From JANMJD01 sp963828405 (GTDB taxonomy: Bacteria; Actinomycetota; Acidimicrobiia; Acidimicrobiales; Ilumatobacteraceae), in contig CAWHEG010000031.1 of assembly GCA_963828405.1 (NCBI GenBank), positions 1,550,001 to 1,614,000 on the forward strand: a stretch of DNA of 64,000 nucleotides, given 5' to 3'. Of the stretch, positions 23,494 to 32,059 are shown piece by piece. The notes below the pieces were generated by a model that was given only the letters and a program-made list of their open reading frames with translations, was not told where the DNA came from and made no database searches. How positions within the stretch are numbered: position 1 is the first letter of the stretch; every line of letters begins with the position of its first letter. Made by a program: the position numbers and the translations under genes.

Positions 23494-24810
23494 ATGGGCG
23501 GGCTGATCCGCAGCGATCGTGACCGCACGATCGTGCGGTTGGCCGTGCCTGCGCTGGGCACGCTCGCCGTCGAGCCGCTCTACGTGCTCGTCGACACGGC
23601 GATCGTCGGGCGGATCGGCACCGAAGCGCTGGCCGGCCTGGGGATCGCCTCCACGGTGCTGCTGACCGTCAGCGTCGTGATCGGGTTCATGGAGTACGGC
23701 ATCACCCCCGAGGTCGCCCATGCCCACGGCCGAGGCGAGTCCCACCAGGCACGGGTGGTGGCCGCCGACGCGCTGTGGCTGACGATGCTGCTCGGGTTGC
23801 CGACGTGCGCGCTCGTCGGCCTGGGAGCCCGGCCGATCGCCGCCCTGCTCGGCGCGACCGGCGGCGTGCTCGACGCCGCGGCCACCTACCTGCGGATCAG
23901 CGCCGTCGGTCTGCCGTTCGTGATGGTCGCCTACGTCGGCCACGGCGTGATGCGCGGGGTCAACGACCTGCGCCGGCCGATGATCATCGTGCTCGTCGCC
24001 AACGCGCTCAACGTCGTGCTCGAGCTGGTCGCCGTCTGGTGGCTCGGCCTGGGCGTCGCCGGTTCGGCGTGGAGCACCGTCGCCGTGCAGATCCTCGCCG
24101 CCGGGTTCTTCCTGGCCACGCTCGCGCCCCATCTCACCCGGGTGCGTCCGGCCTGGGGGCGGGTCAAGCCGTTGCTCGTCACCGGCCTCCATCTCGGGCT
24201 GCGCGGGATCGCCATGCTCGCCGTGTGGATCACGATCACCTCGGTGGCGGCGCGCACCGACACCCCGACCCTGGCGGCCAACCAGATCGCCGCGCAGCTC
24301 TTCCTGTTCCTCGCCCTCGGGCTCGACGCCCTGGCCATCCCGGCGCAGTCGCTGGTGGCCGGCGCCCGGGGTCGGGCCGACACCGACGAGGCGACCGCCG
24401 TCGGCTGGGCCTCCAACCGCCTGTCGCTGTGGTGCGCCGCCGGCCTGGCCGGTCTGCTCGGGGCCACGTGCATGGTCCTACCCCGGCTGTTCACCGCTGA
24501 CCCGGCGGTCGTCGACCGGGCGACCGGGGCGCTGCTGATCCTCGCCGTGATGCAGTTCCCCGGAGCGGTCGCCTTCGCCCTCGACGGGGCGCTGATCGGG
24601 GCCCAGGACGAGAAGTACCTCGGTCGGGCCGCGGTGATCAACCTGGCGGCGTTCGCGCCGCTGGTCGTCGCCACGCTCGTCTGGCCGCGCCTGGGCATCC
24701 TCGGGCTGTGGGGGGCTCAGCTCACCTGGATGGTGATGCGCGCCGTCGTCAACACCAGGAGATGGAGGAGCCGGCGCTGGGCACTCAACCGGTTGCAGCC
24801 GACGTGTTGA
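23494..24810 (+). CDS. MATE family efflux transporter
   Basis: 438 residues with about 12 membrane spans in two halves. The N-terminus (RTIVRLAVPALGTLAVEPLYVLVDTAIVGRIG) has the typical MATE start and the GTEALAGLGIA segment; the second half begins near LRGIAMLAVWITITS. Drug/H+ or Na+ antiporter in the membrane, DinF-type by its short N-terminus. Probably exports a product of the LLM gene upstream. Its last 26 bp overlap the HAD gene tail-to-tail. Confidence 0.87.
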   Translation: MGGLIRSDRDRTIVRLAVPALGTLAVEPLYVLVDTAIVGRIGTEALAGLGIASTVLLTVSVVIGFMEYGITPEVAHAHGRGESHQARVVAADALWLTMLLGLPTCALVGLGARPIAALLGATGGVLDAAATYLRISAVGLPFVMVAYVGHGVMRGVNDLRRPMIIVLVANALNVVLELVAVWWLGLGVAGSAWSTVAVQILAAGFFLATLAPHLTRVRPAWGRVKPLLVTGLHLGLRGIAMLAVWITITSVAARTDTPTLAANQIAAQLFLFLALGLDALAIPAQSLVAGARGRADTDEATAVGWASNRLSLWCAAGLAGLLGATCMVLPRLFTADPAVVDRATGALLILAVMQFPGAVAFALDGALIGAQDEKYLGRAAVINLAAFAPLVVATLVWPRLGILGLWGAQLTWMVMRAVVNTRRWRSRRWALNRLQPTC

Positions 24811-25492
24811 GCGCCGCCAGCAGGCCCGGCAGCTCGGCGAGCCGCGAGATGCGGTGCACATCGGCCGGGGGGTCGGGCCACGGATCGCCGAACCGGTCGT
24901 GCCACACGGCGATCAGCCCGGCGTCGCGGGCGCCCAGGACGTCGCTCTTGATCGAGTCGCCGACGTAGACGCTGCGTTCGGGCGCCACGCCGAGGTGGTC
25001 GCAGACCGTCATGAACGCGTTGGCATGGGGCTTGAGCGTGTCGTGGGGTGCGGCCAGGCACACCTCGAACCAGTCGTGCAGCCGGAGTCGCTCGGCCTCG
25101 GACGCCACGAGATGGTTGTTGGACAGCACGGCCAGACGGGTCTGATCGACGAGCAGGTCGAGGGTCGGCACGGTGTCGGCGAAGAAGCCCACCCACAGTT
25201 CCTCGTCGAACCGGCGGGTCAGGTGGTCGACCTCGTCGGGTTCGAGCCAGTGGAGCACCTCGGGCCAGATCCGGTGACGCCGGTGGTGCAGCGCCCAGGT
25301 GTTGCGATGCCAGATGTGGTCACCGTCGGGTGCCGCCAGCCACAGCTCCCGGCGGCAGTAGTCGATCAGGGCGTCGCTGCAGCGCTCGTCCATGATCTCG
25401 TCGAGGCACGAGATGATCGAACCCCACCAGTCGATCAACGTGTCGTCGAGATCGAAGACGACGGCGTCGAACGCCGGGCGGTGGGGGATCAC
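24785..25492 (-). CDS. HAD family hydrolase (phosphatase-like)
   Basis: 235 residues. HAD motif I is VFDLDDTL (DxDxT, near residue 14), motif II LSNN (near 122), motif III lysine in DTLKPHANAF, and motif IV GDSIKSDVLGA near 175. The cap between motifs I and II suits subfamily IA phosphatases. Probable phosphomonoesterase in the cytoplasm; substrate unknown. GTG 25492 begins 13 nt after the upstream L,D-transpeptidase stop, and the two are likely co-transcribed. Confidence 0.82.
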   Translation of the reverse strand: MIPHRPAFDAVVFDLDDTLIDWWGSIISCLDEIMDERCSDALIDYCRRELWLAAPDGDHIWHRNTWALHHRRHRIWPEVLHWLEPDEVDHLTRRFDEELWVGFFADTVPTLDLLVDQTRLAVLSNNHLVASEAERLRLHDWFEVCLAAPHDTLKPHANAFMTVCDHLGVAPERSVYVGDSIKSDVLGARDAGLIAVWHDRFGDPWPDPPADVHRISRLAELPGLLAALNTSAATG

Positions 25493-25505
25493 GACGAGGT
25501 CCCGG

Positions 25506-27467
25506 TCAGTCGTGGATGACGACCCGGCTCCCCACCGGCAGCCAGTTGTCGGCCCAGATCATGTCCATCGCCAGGTTGGTGACGCGGATGCAGCCATGGG
25601 AGGCGGGGTAGTTCGGCACGTTGGGCGCGCCGTGCACGGCGACACCGCCGACCACGAAGCGGGGCCGGTAGAGCGTGCCCAGGGTGCCCTCGTACCGCGG
25701 CTCGTCGACGGTGCGGTAGACGCGGTACGACCCGACCGGGGTGATGGCGACGCCGACCGAACGCTGTCCGGGGTTCTTCTTGTCGGGCTCGTCGTAGGCG
25801 TAGTTGCCGCCGGTGGAGACGTGGATCACCCAGACGGTCCGGCCGCCGCGCACGATCTTGAGCACCTGGTGGCCCTTGTCGACCTCGAGGTAGTCCCCGC
25901 CGCCCAGGGTCGGGCCGGGCACGCACAACGAGGTGTTCAGCCGCGAGGCGGTGAGCTCGTCGATCTTGCCCGTCGTCGCCAGCCCGTTGAGGAACTGGAA
26001 GGCCATCACCGCCTGGTTGGTCGTCAGGCCGTAGTTGCCGTCGGAGCCGGCGTTCCAGTAGCCGAGCGCCCGCAGCCGGGTCTGGGCGTTGGCGATCGCC
26101 TCCGGGGTGGAGCCGATCGTGATCGCCGACACGGGGGTCGCCGCGAACCCGACGCAGCCCGGCGGGGTCGGGTCGACGTTCTGCGGGCCGCCGAACGGCG
26201 CGGCGGCGTTCGCCCCGGTGTAGTACCCGGCGACGTCGGCGATGACGTGGCCTCCACCCTCGAGGAACACGTCGAAGCCCCGGGCCGACACGGGCACCGT
26301 GGCGTGGTTGGGCAGCGTCTGGGCGGCCCGGGTGAGGTTGACGTTCGAGGTGTCGCGGGCCTTGACCGCCGGATCGTTGGCCCCCGCCGGTGTCACGCTC
26401 GCATAGCCGGACTGCAGCGAATCGGTGATCGTGACGTTGAGCACGACGGCGGCCACGTCGTTGCGACCGATGGCCGGATTGGTGGTCACCGGCACTTCGG
26501 CGTTCCACCCTGGGAGGATCATCCCGGCCACCCCTGCCGGGCTCAGCGCGGCCCGGCGGGTGTCGAGGAAGCGGGTCGGCGCGGCCAACGGGACGAACAG
26601 CCCCACGGTGTCGCTCGCGGCGGCGACTCCGGTGAACGTGCCCATCAGGTCGACGATCAACTGGCCGCCGGTCTCGCTGTAGACGTCGAAGTTGCCGGCG
26701 GCGTCGAGCGGCACGATCACCTGGTTGGCCGATGCGTGCAGCGGCGCCCGCGAGTTGAGGTTCGAGGCGTTCGGCCGGGGCCGGCCGGAGGAGGACACGG
26801 TCCAGTACCCGGCGGCGTTGGCGATGGCGGTGACGTTGAGGACGGCGGCCGTCGCACCGGCGGCGTCGGGCACGGCGATGGTGCGCACCTCGTCGGCGCC
26901 GATCGCCGTGACCCCGGGGACACGGGTGTCGAGTATGCGCCGCGGTGCGGCGAGCGGGACGAAGCGCCCGGCGGTGGCGGTGGCCGCAGGGGCGTAGTAG
27001 CCGAGGAAATCGACGAGCAGGTTGCCCCCGGCCGAGCTGTAGAGGTCGACGACCCCGCTCGGCCCGACGGGCACGGTGACGAGGTTGGGGATGGCCAGCG
27101 CGACACCGTCGAGCGCCGCCCGCTCGTCGATGTTCAGGTTGGAGGCGTCGGGCGCGGTCCCCTCGTGGGGGTGGACGGTCCAGTAGCCCGCGCCGGACGG
27201 ACCGACCGCGGTGACGTTGAGCACGGCGGCGATCAGACCGCCGGCCGCCGGACGGGGGGCCGCGCCGGTCAGCGTGACCGACACGGTCTGGCCGGCGGCG
27301 ACCGGCCCGCTCTGGCGGGTGTCGAGCAGGCGTTCGGGGTTGGGCAGCGGCACGTATGCCGACGACCTGATCGGGACGGCCACCGCAGTCGTCGGGAGGA
27401 GGCCGACGGCCAGGCTCCCGCTGAGGGTGGCCGCGCTGAAGAACAGTCCGGAGAGACGAGCGCCCAT
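25506..27467 (-). CDS. Secreted L,D-transpeptidase with three repeated modules and a peptidoglycan-binding domain
   Basis: 653 residues. A signal peptide occupies about residues 1-32. Three modules of about 130 residues follow, each with a (R)LLDTR start, an AAVLNVTA segment, an (A)SNLN segment and a final (V/I)DV.GYY/GTFTG end. Residues about 455-510 resemble a PG-binding_1 domain (AQTRLRALGYWNAGSDGNYG, AVMAFQF). The C-terminal YkuD catalytic domain has HGAPN and the catalytic SHGCIRV motif near residue 620. It would form 3-3 cross-links or attach proteins to peptidoglycan outside the membrane. The ATG is 6 nt after TAACGT. Confidence 0.85.
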   Translation of the reverse strand: MGARLSGLFFSAATLSGSLAVGLLPTTAVAVPIRSSAYVPLPNPERLLDTRQSGPVAAGQTVSVTLTGAAPRPAAGGLIAAVLNVTAVGPSGAGYWTVHPHEGTAPDASNLNIDERAALDGVALAIPNLVTVPVGPSGVVDLYSSAGGNLLVDFLGYYAPAATATAGRFVPLAAPRRILDTRVPGVTAIGADEVRTIAVPDAAGATAAVLNVTAIANAAGYWTVSSSGRPRPNASNLNSRAPLHASANQVIVPLDAAGNFDVYSETGGQLIVDLMGTFTGVAAASDTVGLFVPLAAPTRFLDTRRAALSPAGVAGMILPGWNAEVPVTTNPAIGRNDVAAVVLNVTITDSLQSGYASVTPAGANDPAVKARDTSNVNLTRAAQTLPNHATVPVSARGFDVFLEGGGHVIADVAGYYTGANAAAPFGGPQNVDPTPPGCVGFAATPVSAITIGSTPEAIANAQTRLRALGYWNAGSDGNYGLTTNQAVMAFQFLNGLATTGKIDELTASRLNTSLCVPGPTLGGGDYLEVDKGHQVLKIVRGGRTVWVIHVSTGGNYAYDEPDKKNPGQRSVGVAITPVGSYRVYRTVDEPRYEGTLGTLYRPRFVVGGVAVHGAPNVPNYPASHGCIRVTNLAMDMIWADNWLPVGSRVVIHD

Positions 27468-27473
27468 CGCAAC

Positions 27474-27479
27474 ACGTTA
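27474..27479 (-). promoter_or_regulatory. -10 box, leaderless start of L,D-transpeptidase
   Basis: Minus-strand TAACGT, then GTTGCG, then ATG at 27467 (6-nt gap). Confidence 0.5.
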
Positions 27480-27527
27480 GCGAGCCGATGGAGCGCCATC
27501 ACAGGATTCGGCGCGAGACTGTCGTCC

Positions 27528-28304
27528 ATGCCGACCGACCAGCACATCCTCGTCGAGCGGACCACCGACATCGTCACGGTCACGCTCAACCGTCCCGAGA
27601 AGCGCAACACCCTCGCCGTCGACGTGCTGGTCGAGCTGGGCCGGATCATGCGCGACATCGGATCGAGCGACGCCCGAGGCGTGATCCTCGCCGCCAACGG
27701 ACCCGTGTTCTCCGCCGGCCACAACTTCGCCGACCTGTACGACGTGCCGCTCAACGAGGTGCGCAAGCTGTTCCAGGTGTGCACCGAGACGATGGACACG
27801 CTCCAGTCGATCCCCCAGCCCGTGTGCGCCAAGGTGCACGCATTGGCGACGGCGGCCGGCTGCCAGCTGGTGGCCACCTGCGACCTCGCGGTGGCCAGCG
27901 ATCAGGCGAGCTTCGCCATCCCCGGGGGCAAGGGCGGCCTCTTCTGCCACACGCCGCTCGTCGCCGTGGCCCGCAACGTCGGCCGCAAACGGGCGCTGGA
28001 GATGGCGATGACCGGCGACGCCATCGACGCCCATACGGCGGCCGACTGGGGACTGGTCAACCGGGTGGTGCCGGCCGACCAGCTGGACTCCGCCACCGAG
28101 GAGCTCATCCGCCGGGCGACACGGGGCAGCGCACTGGCCAAAGGGATGGGCAAGCAGTCGTTCTACGCCCAGGTCGACCTCGACCAGCCCAAGGCCTACG
28201 CCTATGCGATCGAGATCATGTCGGCCGGCGCACGGACCGACGACGGCCAGGAGGGGATCGCCTCGTTCCTCGAGAAGCGCAGGCCCGTCTTCCGCAATCG
28301 CTGA
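27528..28304 (+). CDS. Enoyl-CoA hydratase/isomerase family protein, ECHDC3-like
   Basis: 258 residues of the crotonase fold: VTVTLNRPEKRNTL, SAGHNFADLYD (the oxyanion-hole segment), and FAIPGGKGGLFCHTPLVAVARNVGRKRALEM, and the GQEGIASFLEKRRPVF C-terminus. This combination matches ECHDC3-type members rather than classical hydratases. The two catalytic Glu residues of enoyl-CoA hydratase are not at their usual places, so a simple hydratase reaction is doubtful. ATG 27528 starts at the conserved region; the longer open frame upstream is antisense to the transpeptidase. Confidence 0.82.
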   Translation: MPTDQHILVERTTDIVTVTLNRPEKRNTLAVDVLVELGRIMRDIGSSDARGVILAANGPVFSAGHNFADLYDVPLNEVRKLFQVCTETMDTLQSIPQPVCAKVHALATAAGCQLVATCDLAVASDQASFAIPGGKGGLFCHTPLVAVARNVGRKRALEMAMTGDAIDAHTAADWGLVNRVVPADQLDSATEELIRRATRGSALAKGMGKQSFYAQVDLDQPKAYAYAIEIMSAGARTDDGQEGIASFLEKRRPVFRNR

Positions 28305-28311
28305 CAAGCGT

Positions 28312-28341
28312 CCGGTCGCCGCGGCTGACCGGTCGCCGCGG
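28312..28341. repeat. 13-bp direct repeat between ECHDC3-like gene and metal ABC operon
   Basis: CCGGTCGCCGCGG occurs at 28312-28324 and again at 28329-28341, separated by CTGA. The unit contains a CCGCGG palindrome. Role unknown. Confidence 0.4.
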
Positions 28342-28397
28342 CGCGGTCTGCTCGCGGCAGGGTGATCCAGGCAGGGCGTCGCTACCGTATGACCGGC

Positions 28398-29438
28398 ATG
28401 AGCACCCAGACGCGCCTGGGATGGGCGGCGCCGATCCTGATCGTGGTCGGGGGCGCATGCGGTCTCGATCCTTCCGAGCCGGCCTCCGGCGTCGTCGCCT
28501 GCGGGGCTCGAGCGCCGGTCGTCGGTCGTCCGTTGAACATCGTCACCACCGTCGCCCCGATCACCTCGATCGTCGCCAACGTGGTTGGTGACACGGGGGC
28601 GAAGGTGACCGGCCTCGTGCCCGAGGGTGTCGACTCCCACACCTTCGAGCCGCCGCCATCGGCGGCCGAGGCGCTGGCCGTCGCCGACGAGGTGTTCGTC
28701 AACGGGCTCGGGCTCGAGGACCCGGTGCGCGATCTGGCCGCCGCCAACCTCGGCGCCGGCGCAGAGATCTGCGAGCTGGCGACCACGGTGCTGCCCGAGA
28801 GCGAGTGGATCTACGACTTCTCGTTCCCCGAGGCGGGGGGCAGACCGAACCCTCACCTGTGGACGAACCCGCCGATGGCCAAGGAGTACGCGGCGCTCGT
28901 GCGCTCGACGCTGGCGGCCCGTGATCCGGCCAACGCCGCCGCCTACGAAGCCAACTTCTCGGCCCTCGCCGAACGGATCGACGCCCTCGACGCAGCCGTC
29001 CGGCAGGCGACGAACACCCTGCCCGCCGCCGATCGCAAGCTGTTGACCTACCACGACGCCTACGCCTACTTCGCCCGGGAGTACGGCTGGGAGGTGGTCG
29101 GGGCGATCCAGCCGTCGTCGTTCGCCGAGCCTTCGCCGAAGGATCTCGCCGCGCTGATCGGACAGATCCGCGACCAGGGGGTGAAGGCCGTCTTCGGCTC
29201 CGAGGTGTTCCCCTCGCCGGTGCTCGAGCAGTTGGGCGCCGAGACGGGCGTGCGCTACGTCGACGTGCTGCGTGACGACGACCTTCCCGGCAAGCCGGGT
29301 GAGCCGGAGCATTCGTGGCTGGGGCTGATGCGCTTCGATGTCGTGACGCTCGTCGATTCGTTGGGCGGCGATGCGTCCGCCCTGCGGGCCCTCGACATCG
29401 CCGGCTCGGGGACGGACTCGGCGTACTACCCGCAATGA
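28398..29438 (+). CDS. Metal ABC transporter substrate-binding protein (ZnuA/TroA-like)
   Basis: 346 residues from ATG 28398. An N-terminal hydrophobic segment (LGWAAPILIVVGGAC) acts as signal; a lipoprotein Cys is possible but the lipobox is non-canonical. Metal ligands fit the Zn/Mn cluster-9 family: SHTFEPPPS (His), NPHLW (His), YHDAYAYFAREYGW (His), and a late Asp/Glu. It would capture Zn or Mn outside the membrane. An upstream ATG at 28389 is possible. The stop overlaps the ATPase start by 4 bp, making a three-gene operon. A TACCGT box lies 9 nt before this ATG. Confidence 0.83.
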   Translation: MSTQTRLGWAAPILIVVGGACGLDPSEPASGVVACGARAPVVGRPLNIVTTVAPITSIVANVVGDTGAKVTGLVPEGVDSHTFEPPPSAAEALAVADEVFVNGLGLEDPVRDLAAANLGAGAEICELATTVLPESEWIYDFSFPEAGGRPNPHLWTNPPMAKEYAALVRSTLAARDPANAAAYEANFSALAERIDALDAAVRQATNTLPAADRKLLTYHDAYAYFAREYGWEVVGAIQPSSFAEPSPKDLAALIGQIRDQGVKAVFGSEVFPSPVLEQLGAETGVRYVDVLRDDDLPGKPGEPEHSWLGLMRFDVVTLVDSLGGDASALRALDIAGSGTDSAYYPQ

Positions 29439-30235
29439 CCCCGACGCGCGTGCTCCCGGCCGACGTACTGGCCCGCTTCGAACACGTCTCGCTCTCGTAC
29501 GGCGCCGGGCCCGTCGTCCAGGACGTCGATCTGTCCCTCGGTGCGGGCGAGTTCGTCGGCATCGTCGGCCCGTCCGGATCGGGCAAGACCACCGTGCTCC
29601 GGGCACTGATCGGACGGATGGAGCCGAGCTTCGGCAGCGTCGCCAGGCGCGCGGGGCTGCGCCTCGGCTACGTCCCCCAGGTCGAATCGGTCGACTGGAA
29701 CTTCCCGGTCACCGTCGCCGAGGTGATCCTGATGACGCGGGCGGCCCGGCGGTGGTCGCCGCGGGCGACGGGGGCCGAGCGCGGCGAGGTCGATGCGGTG
29801 CTCGAGCGCCTGGGCCTCGGAGGCCTCGGTGCCCGCCACATCCGCGAGCTGTCGGGCGGCCAGCAGCAACGGGTGTTCCTGGCCCGGGCGCTGCATCAGC
29901 GCCCCGACCTGCTCGTGCTCGATGAGCCCACCTCCGGCGTCGACGTGCGTACCCGCCATGAGATCCTCCACGTGCTCGCCGATCTGAACGACGGGGGGAT
30001 CGCCGTCGTGCTCACCACCCACGACCTGAACGGCCTGGCCGCCCACCTGCCCCGTCTCGTGTGCTTCAACCGGACGGTGATCGCCGACGGCCCGCCGCTC
30101 GCCGTGTTGCGGCCGTACGTGCTCGAACGCACCTTCGGCGCCCCGATGGAGGTGCTCGAGCACGGCGGGATGCCCGTCGTCCTCGACGGCGAGCTCGGGG
30201 CGGTCGCCCGCCGCTTGCGGAGGGTCGCATCGTGA
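29435..30235 (+). CDS. Metal ABC transporter ATP-binding protein
   Basis: 266 residues. Walker A GPSGSGKTT, a YVPQ Q-loop, signature LSGGQQQR, Walker B LLVLDEPTSGVD, and the H-loop TTHDLN are all present, as in ZnuC/MntA-type ATPases. It powers uptake with the downstream ABC-3 permease. ATG 29435 overlaps the previous stop (ATGA). Confidence 0.87.
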   Translation: MTPTRVLPADVLARFEHVSLSYGAGPVVQDVDLSLGAGEFVGIVGPSGSGKTTVLRALIGRMEPSFGSVARRAGLRLGYVPQVESVDWNFPVTVAEVILMTRAARRWSPRATGAERGEVDAVLERLGLGGLGARHIRELSGGQQQRVFLARALHQRPDLLVLDEPTSGVDVRTRHEILHVLADLNDGGIAVVLTTHDLNGLAAHLPRLVCFNRTVIADGPPLAVLRPYVLERTFGAPMEVLEHGGMPVVLDGELGAVARRLRRVAS

Positions 30236-31080
30236 GCGATCTCCTCCGTCCGTTCGAGTTCGCCTTCTTCCGCCACGGCCTGATCGTCGCGGTGCTCGCC
30301 GGGGCGGTGTGCGGGCTGATCGGGGTGTACGTCGTGCTGCGCTCGATGAGCTACATCGGCCACGGGCTCTCCCATGCGGTGTTCGGCGGCGCGGCGGCCG
30401 CCGCGGTGATGGACATCAACTACTTCCTCGGGGCGGGGTTGTGGGGGATCGCCTCGGGGCTGGTCATCGGCCGGGTCGCCCGCCGCCGGATCATCGGGGC
30501 GGACGCGGCGATCGGCGTCGTCACCACGTCGTCGTTCGCCATCGGAATCGTCCTGTTCAACCGCTTCGGCCAGGCGCGGCGCAACCTCGACGCCGTCCTC
30601 TTCGGTGACATCCTCGGGGTGTCCATCGGCGATGTGGTCGTCGTCGCCGGGGTGACGCTCGGCGTCGTCACCGTGATCTGGTTCGGGTACCGCCGGCTGC
30701 TGTTCGCCACCTTCGATCCGGAGGTGGCCGAGGTGTCGGGGGTGCGCGTCGCCCGGGTCGAGGCGCTGTTGATGACGATGATGGCGCTGACGGTGCTCGT
30801 CACGATGAGAGTGATCGGCGTGCTGCTGATCTCGGCGCTGCTCGTCCTGCCGGCGTCGACGGCCCGGATGATGACCAACTCGTTCGCCCGGATGTTGTGG
30901 TCGTCACCCGTGATCGGGATGACCGCGTGCCTGATCGGGATGAACCTGAGCTACCACCTCGACACCTCGGCAGGGGCGACGGTGATCCTGGTCAACGCCG
31001 TCTTCTTCGGCGCGGCCTACACCGTCACCGGGGTCCGGGGCCGTCGGCGGGTGGGCGACCTGCAGCACGCCCACGCCTGA
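30232..31080 (+). CDS. Metal ABC transporter permease (ABC-3 family)
   Basis: 282 residues with about 8 membrane spans. The GVYVVLRSMSYIGHGLSHAV and DAAIGVVTTSSFAIGIVL segments and the LLISALLVLPASTARMM motif identify the ABC-3 (ZnuB/MntB) family. GTG 30232 overlaps the ATPase stop. Complete importer: binding protein, ATPase, permease. No Zur/Fur regulator lies nearby. Confidence 0.87.
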   Translation: MSDLLRPFEFAFFRHGLIVAVLAGAVCGLIGVYVVLRSMSYIGHGLSHAVFGGAAAAAVMDINYFLGAGLWGIASGLVIGRVARRRIIGADAAIGVVTTSSFAIGIVLFNRFGQARRNLDAVLFGDILGVSIGDVVVVAGVTLGVVTVIWFGYRRLLFATFDPEVAEVSGVRVARVEALLMTMMALTVLVTMRVIGVLLISALLVLPASTARMMTNSFARMLWSSPVIGMTACLIGMNLSYHLDTSAGATVILVNAVFFGAAYTVTGVRGRRRVGDLQHAHA

Positions 31081-31156
31081 TCCCGGACCGCACGCGACGC
31101 GTCGCTCGGGCCGTCGCCGTTGGGTGGGCGGCCCGTTCGTGCCATGCTCGGGGGCG

Positions 31157-31990
31157 ATGACCAGCCCGAAGCTCGCCCTGCTCGAGAACCGCCTGGCCGA
31201 CCTCGGTCGGGTCGTGGTCGCCTTCAGCGGTGGCGCCGACTCGGGGCTGCTCGCCTACGTTGCCCATCGTGTGCTCGGGCCGGACGGCGCCCATGCGGTG
31301 ACCGCCGTGTCGCCCAGCCTGGCCGGCGACGAGGAGGCCGACTGCCGCGCCCTGGCCGCCGAGTGGGGCCTGCGGTGGACGCCGGTGGCGACCGACGAGA
31401 TGGCCCGCGCCGCCTACCGGGCCAACGACACCGACCGCTGCTACCACTGCAAGGCCGAGTTGATGGATGTCGTCGGACCGCTCGCCGGGGCCGACGGGGC
31501 GACCGTGGTGCTCGGCGTCAACGTCGACGACCTGGGGGACCACCGCCCGGGCCAGGCCGCGGCGGCCGAGCGCGGCGCGGTGTTCCCGATGGTCGAGGCC
31601 GGCCTGAGCAAGGCCGACGTGCGCGCCCTGTCGGCCCAGTTGGGCCTGCGCACCTGGGACAAGCCGGCGGCGGCGTGCCTGGCCTCGCGCATCCCCTACG
31701 GCACGCCGGTCACGTTCCGCACGCTCACCGCCGTCGACCGGGCGGAGTCGGCGTTGCGCCGCCTCGGGTTCCGCCAACTGCGCGTCCGACACTACGACGA
31801 CCTCGCCCGCATCGAGATCGAACTGGCCGAGCTCGAGCTCGTCATCGGTCGGCGCGCCGAGGTGGTCGACGCCGTGAAGTCGGCCGGTTACCGCTACGTG
31901 ACCCTCGACCTCGAGGGGTTCCGCAGCGGCAACCTCAACGCGCCGACCTCCACCCACCCTCCTCGTACCGAGGCTGTCGGCTCGACATGA
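31157..31990 (+). CDS. larE: LarE-like ATP-dependent sacrificial sulfur transferase
   Basis: 277 residues. PP-loop motif VAFSGGADSGLL near residue 22, TDRCYHCKAEL near 95, and KPAAACLASRIPYG near 175 hold the conserved Cys that donates sulfur in LarE. LarE builds the dithiocarboxylate of the nickel-pincer cofactor for LarA. ATG 31157 fits the family start; a more upstream frame start at 31124 lacks homology. CATGCT lies 8 nt upstream. LarB and LarC are not in the window; a LarA-like gene lies 13 kb away. Confidence 0.82.
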   Translation: MTSPKLALLENRLADLGRVVVAFSGGADSGLLAYVAHRVLGPDGAHAVTAVSPSLAGDEEADCRALAAEWGLRWTPVATDEMARAAYRANDTDRCYHCKAELMDVVGPLAGADGATVVLGVNVDDLGDHRPGQAAAAERGAVFPMVEAGLSKADVRALSAQLGLRTWDKPAAACLASRIPYGTPVTFRTLTAVDRAESALRRLGFRQLRVRHYDDLARIEIELAELELVIGRRAEVVDAVKSAGYRYVTLDLEGFRSGNLNAPTSTHPPRTEAVGST

Positions 31991-32047
31991 CGGAATCGGT
32001 CGGTCACGCCGACAACCTCGGTTGGTGGGCGGGACGCGGCCAGGCCG

Positions 32048-32053
32048 TACGGT
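32048..32053 (+). promoter_or_regulatory. -10 box, leaderless start of LLM gene
   Basis: TACGGT followed by 6 nt and ATG at 32060. Confidence 0.5.
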
Positions 32054-32059
32054 ACGGGG

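Noticed and set aside
25392..27527. Extended N-terminus of the ECHDC3-like frame
   Set aside because: Runs opposite the L,D-transpeptidase and lacks homology; ATG 27528 begins the conserved crotonase fold.
28398..28520. Canonical lipoprotein signal in the metal-binding protein
   Set aside because: VGGAC and VVAC both contain a Cys but the first has a poor lipobox and the second lies too far from the hydrophobic stretch; left as possible only.
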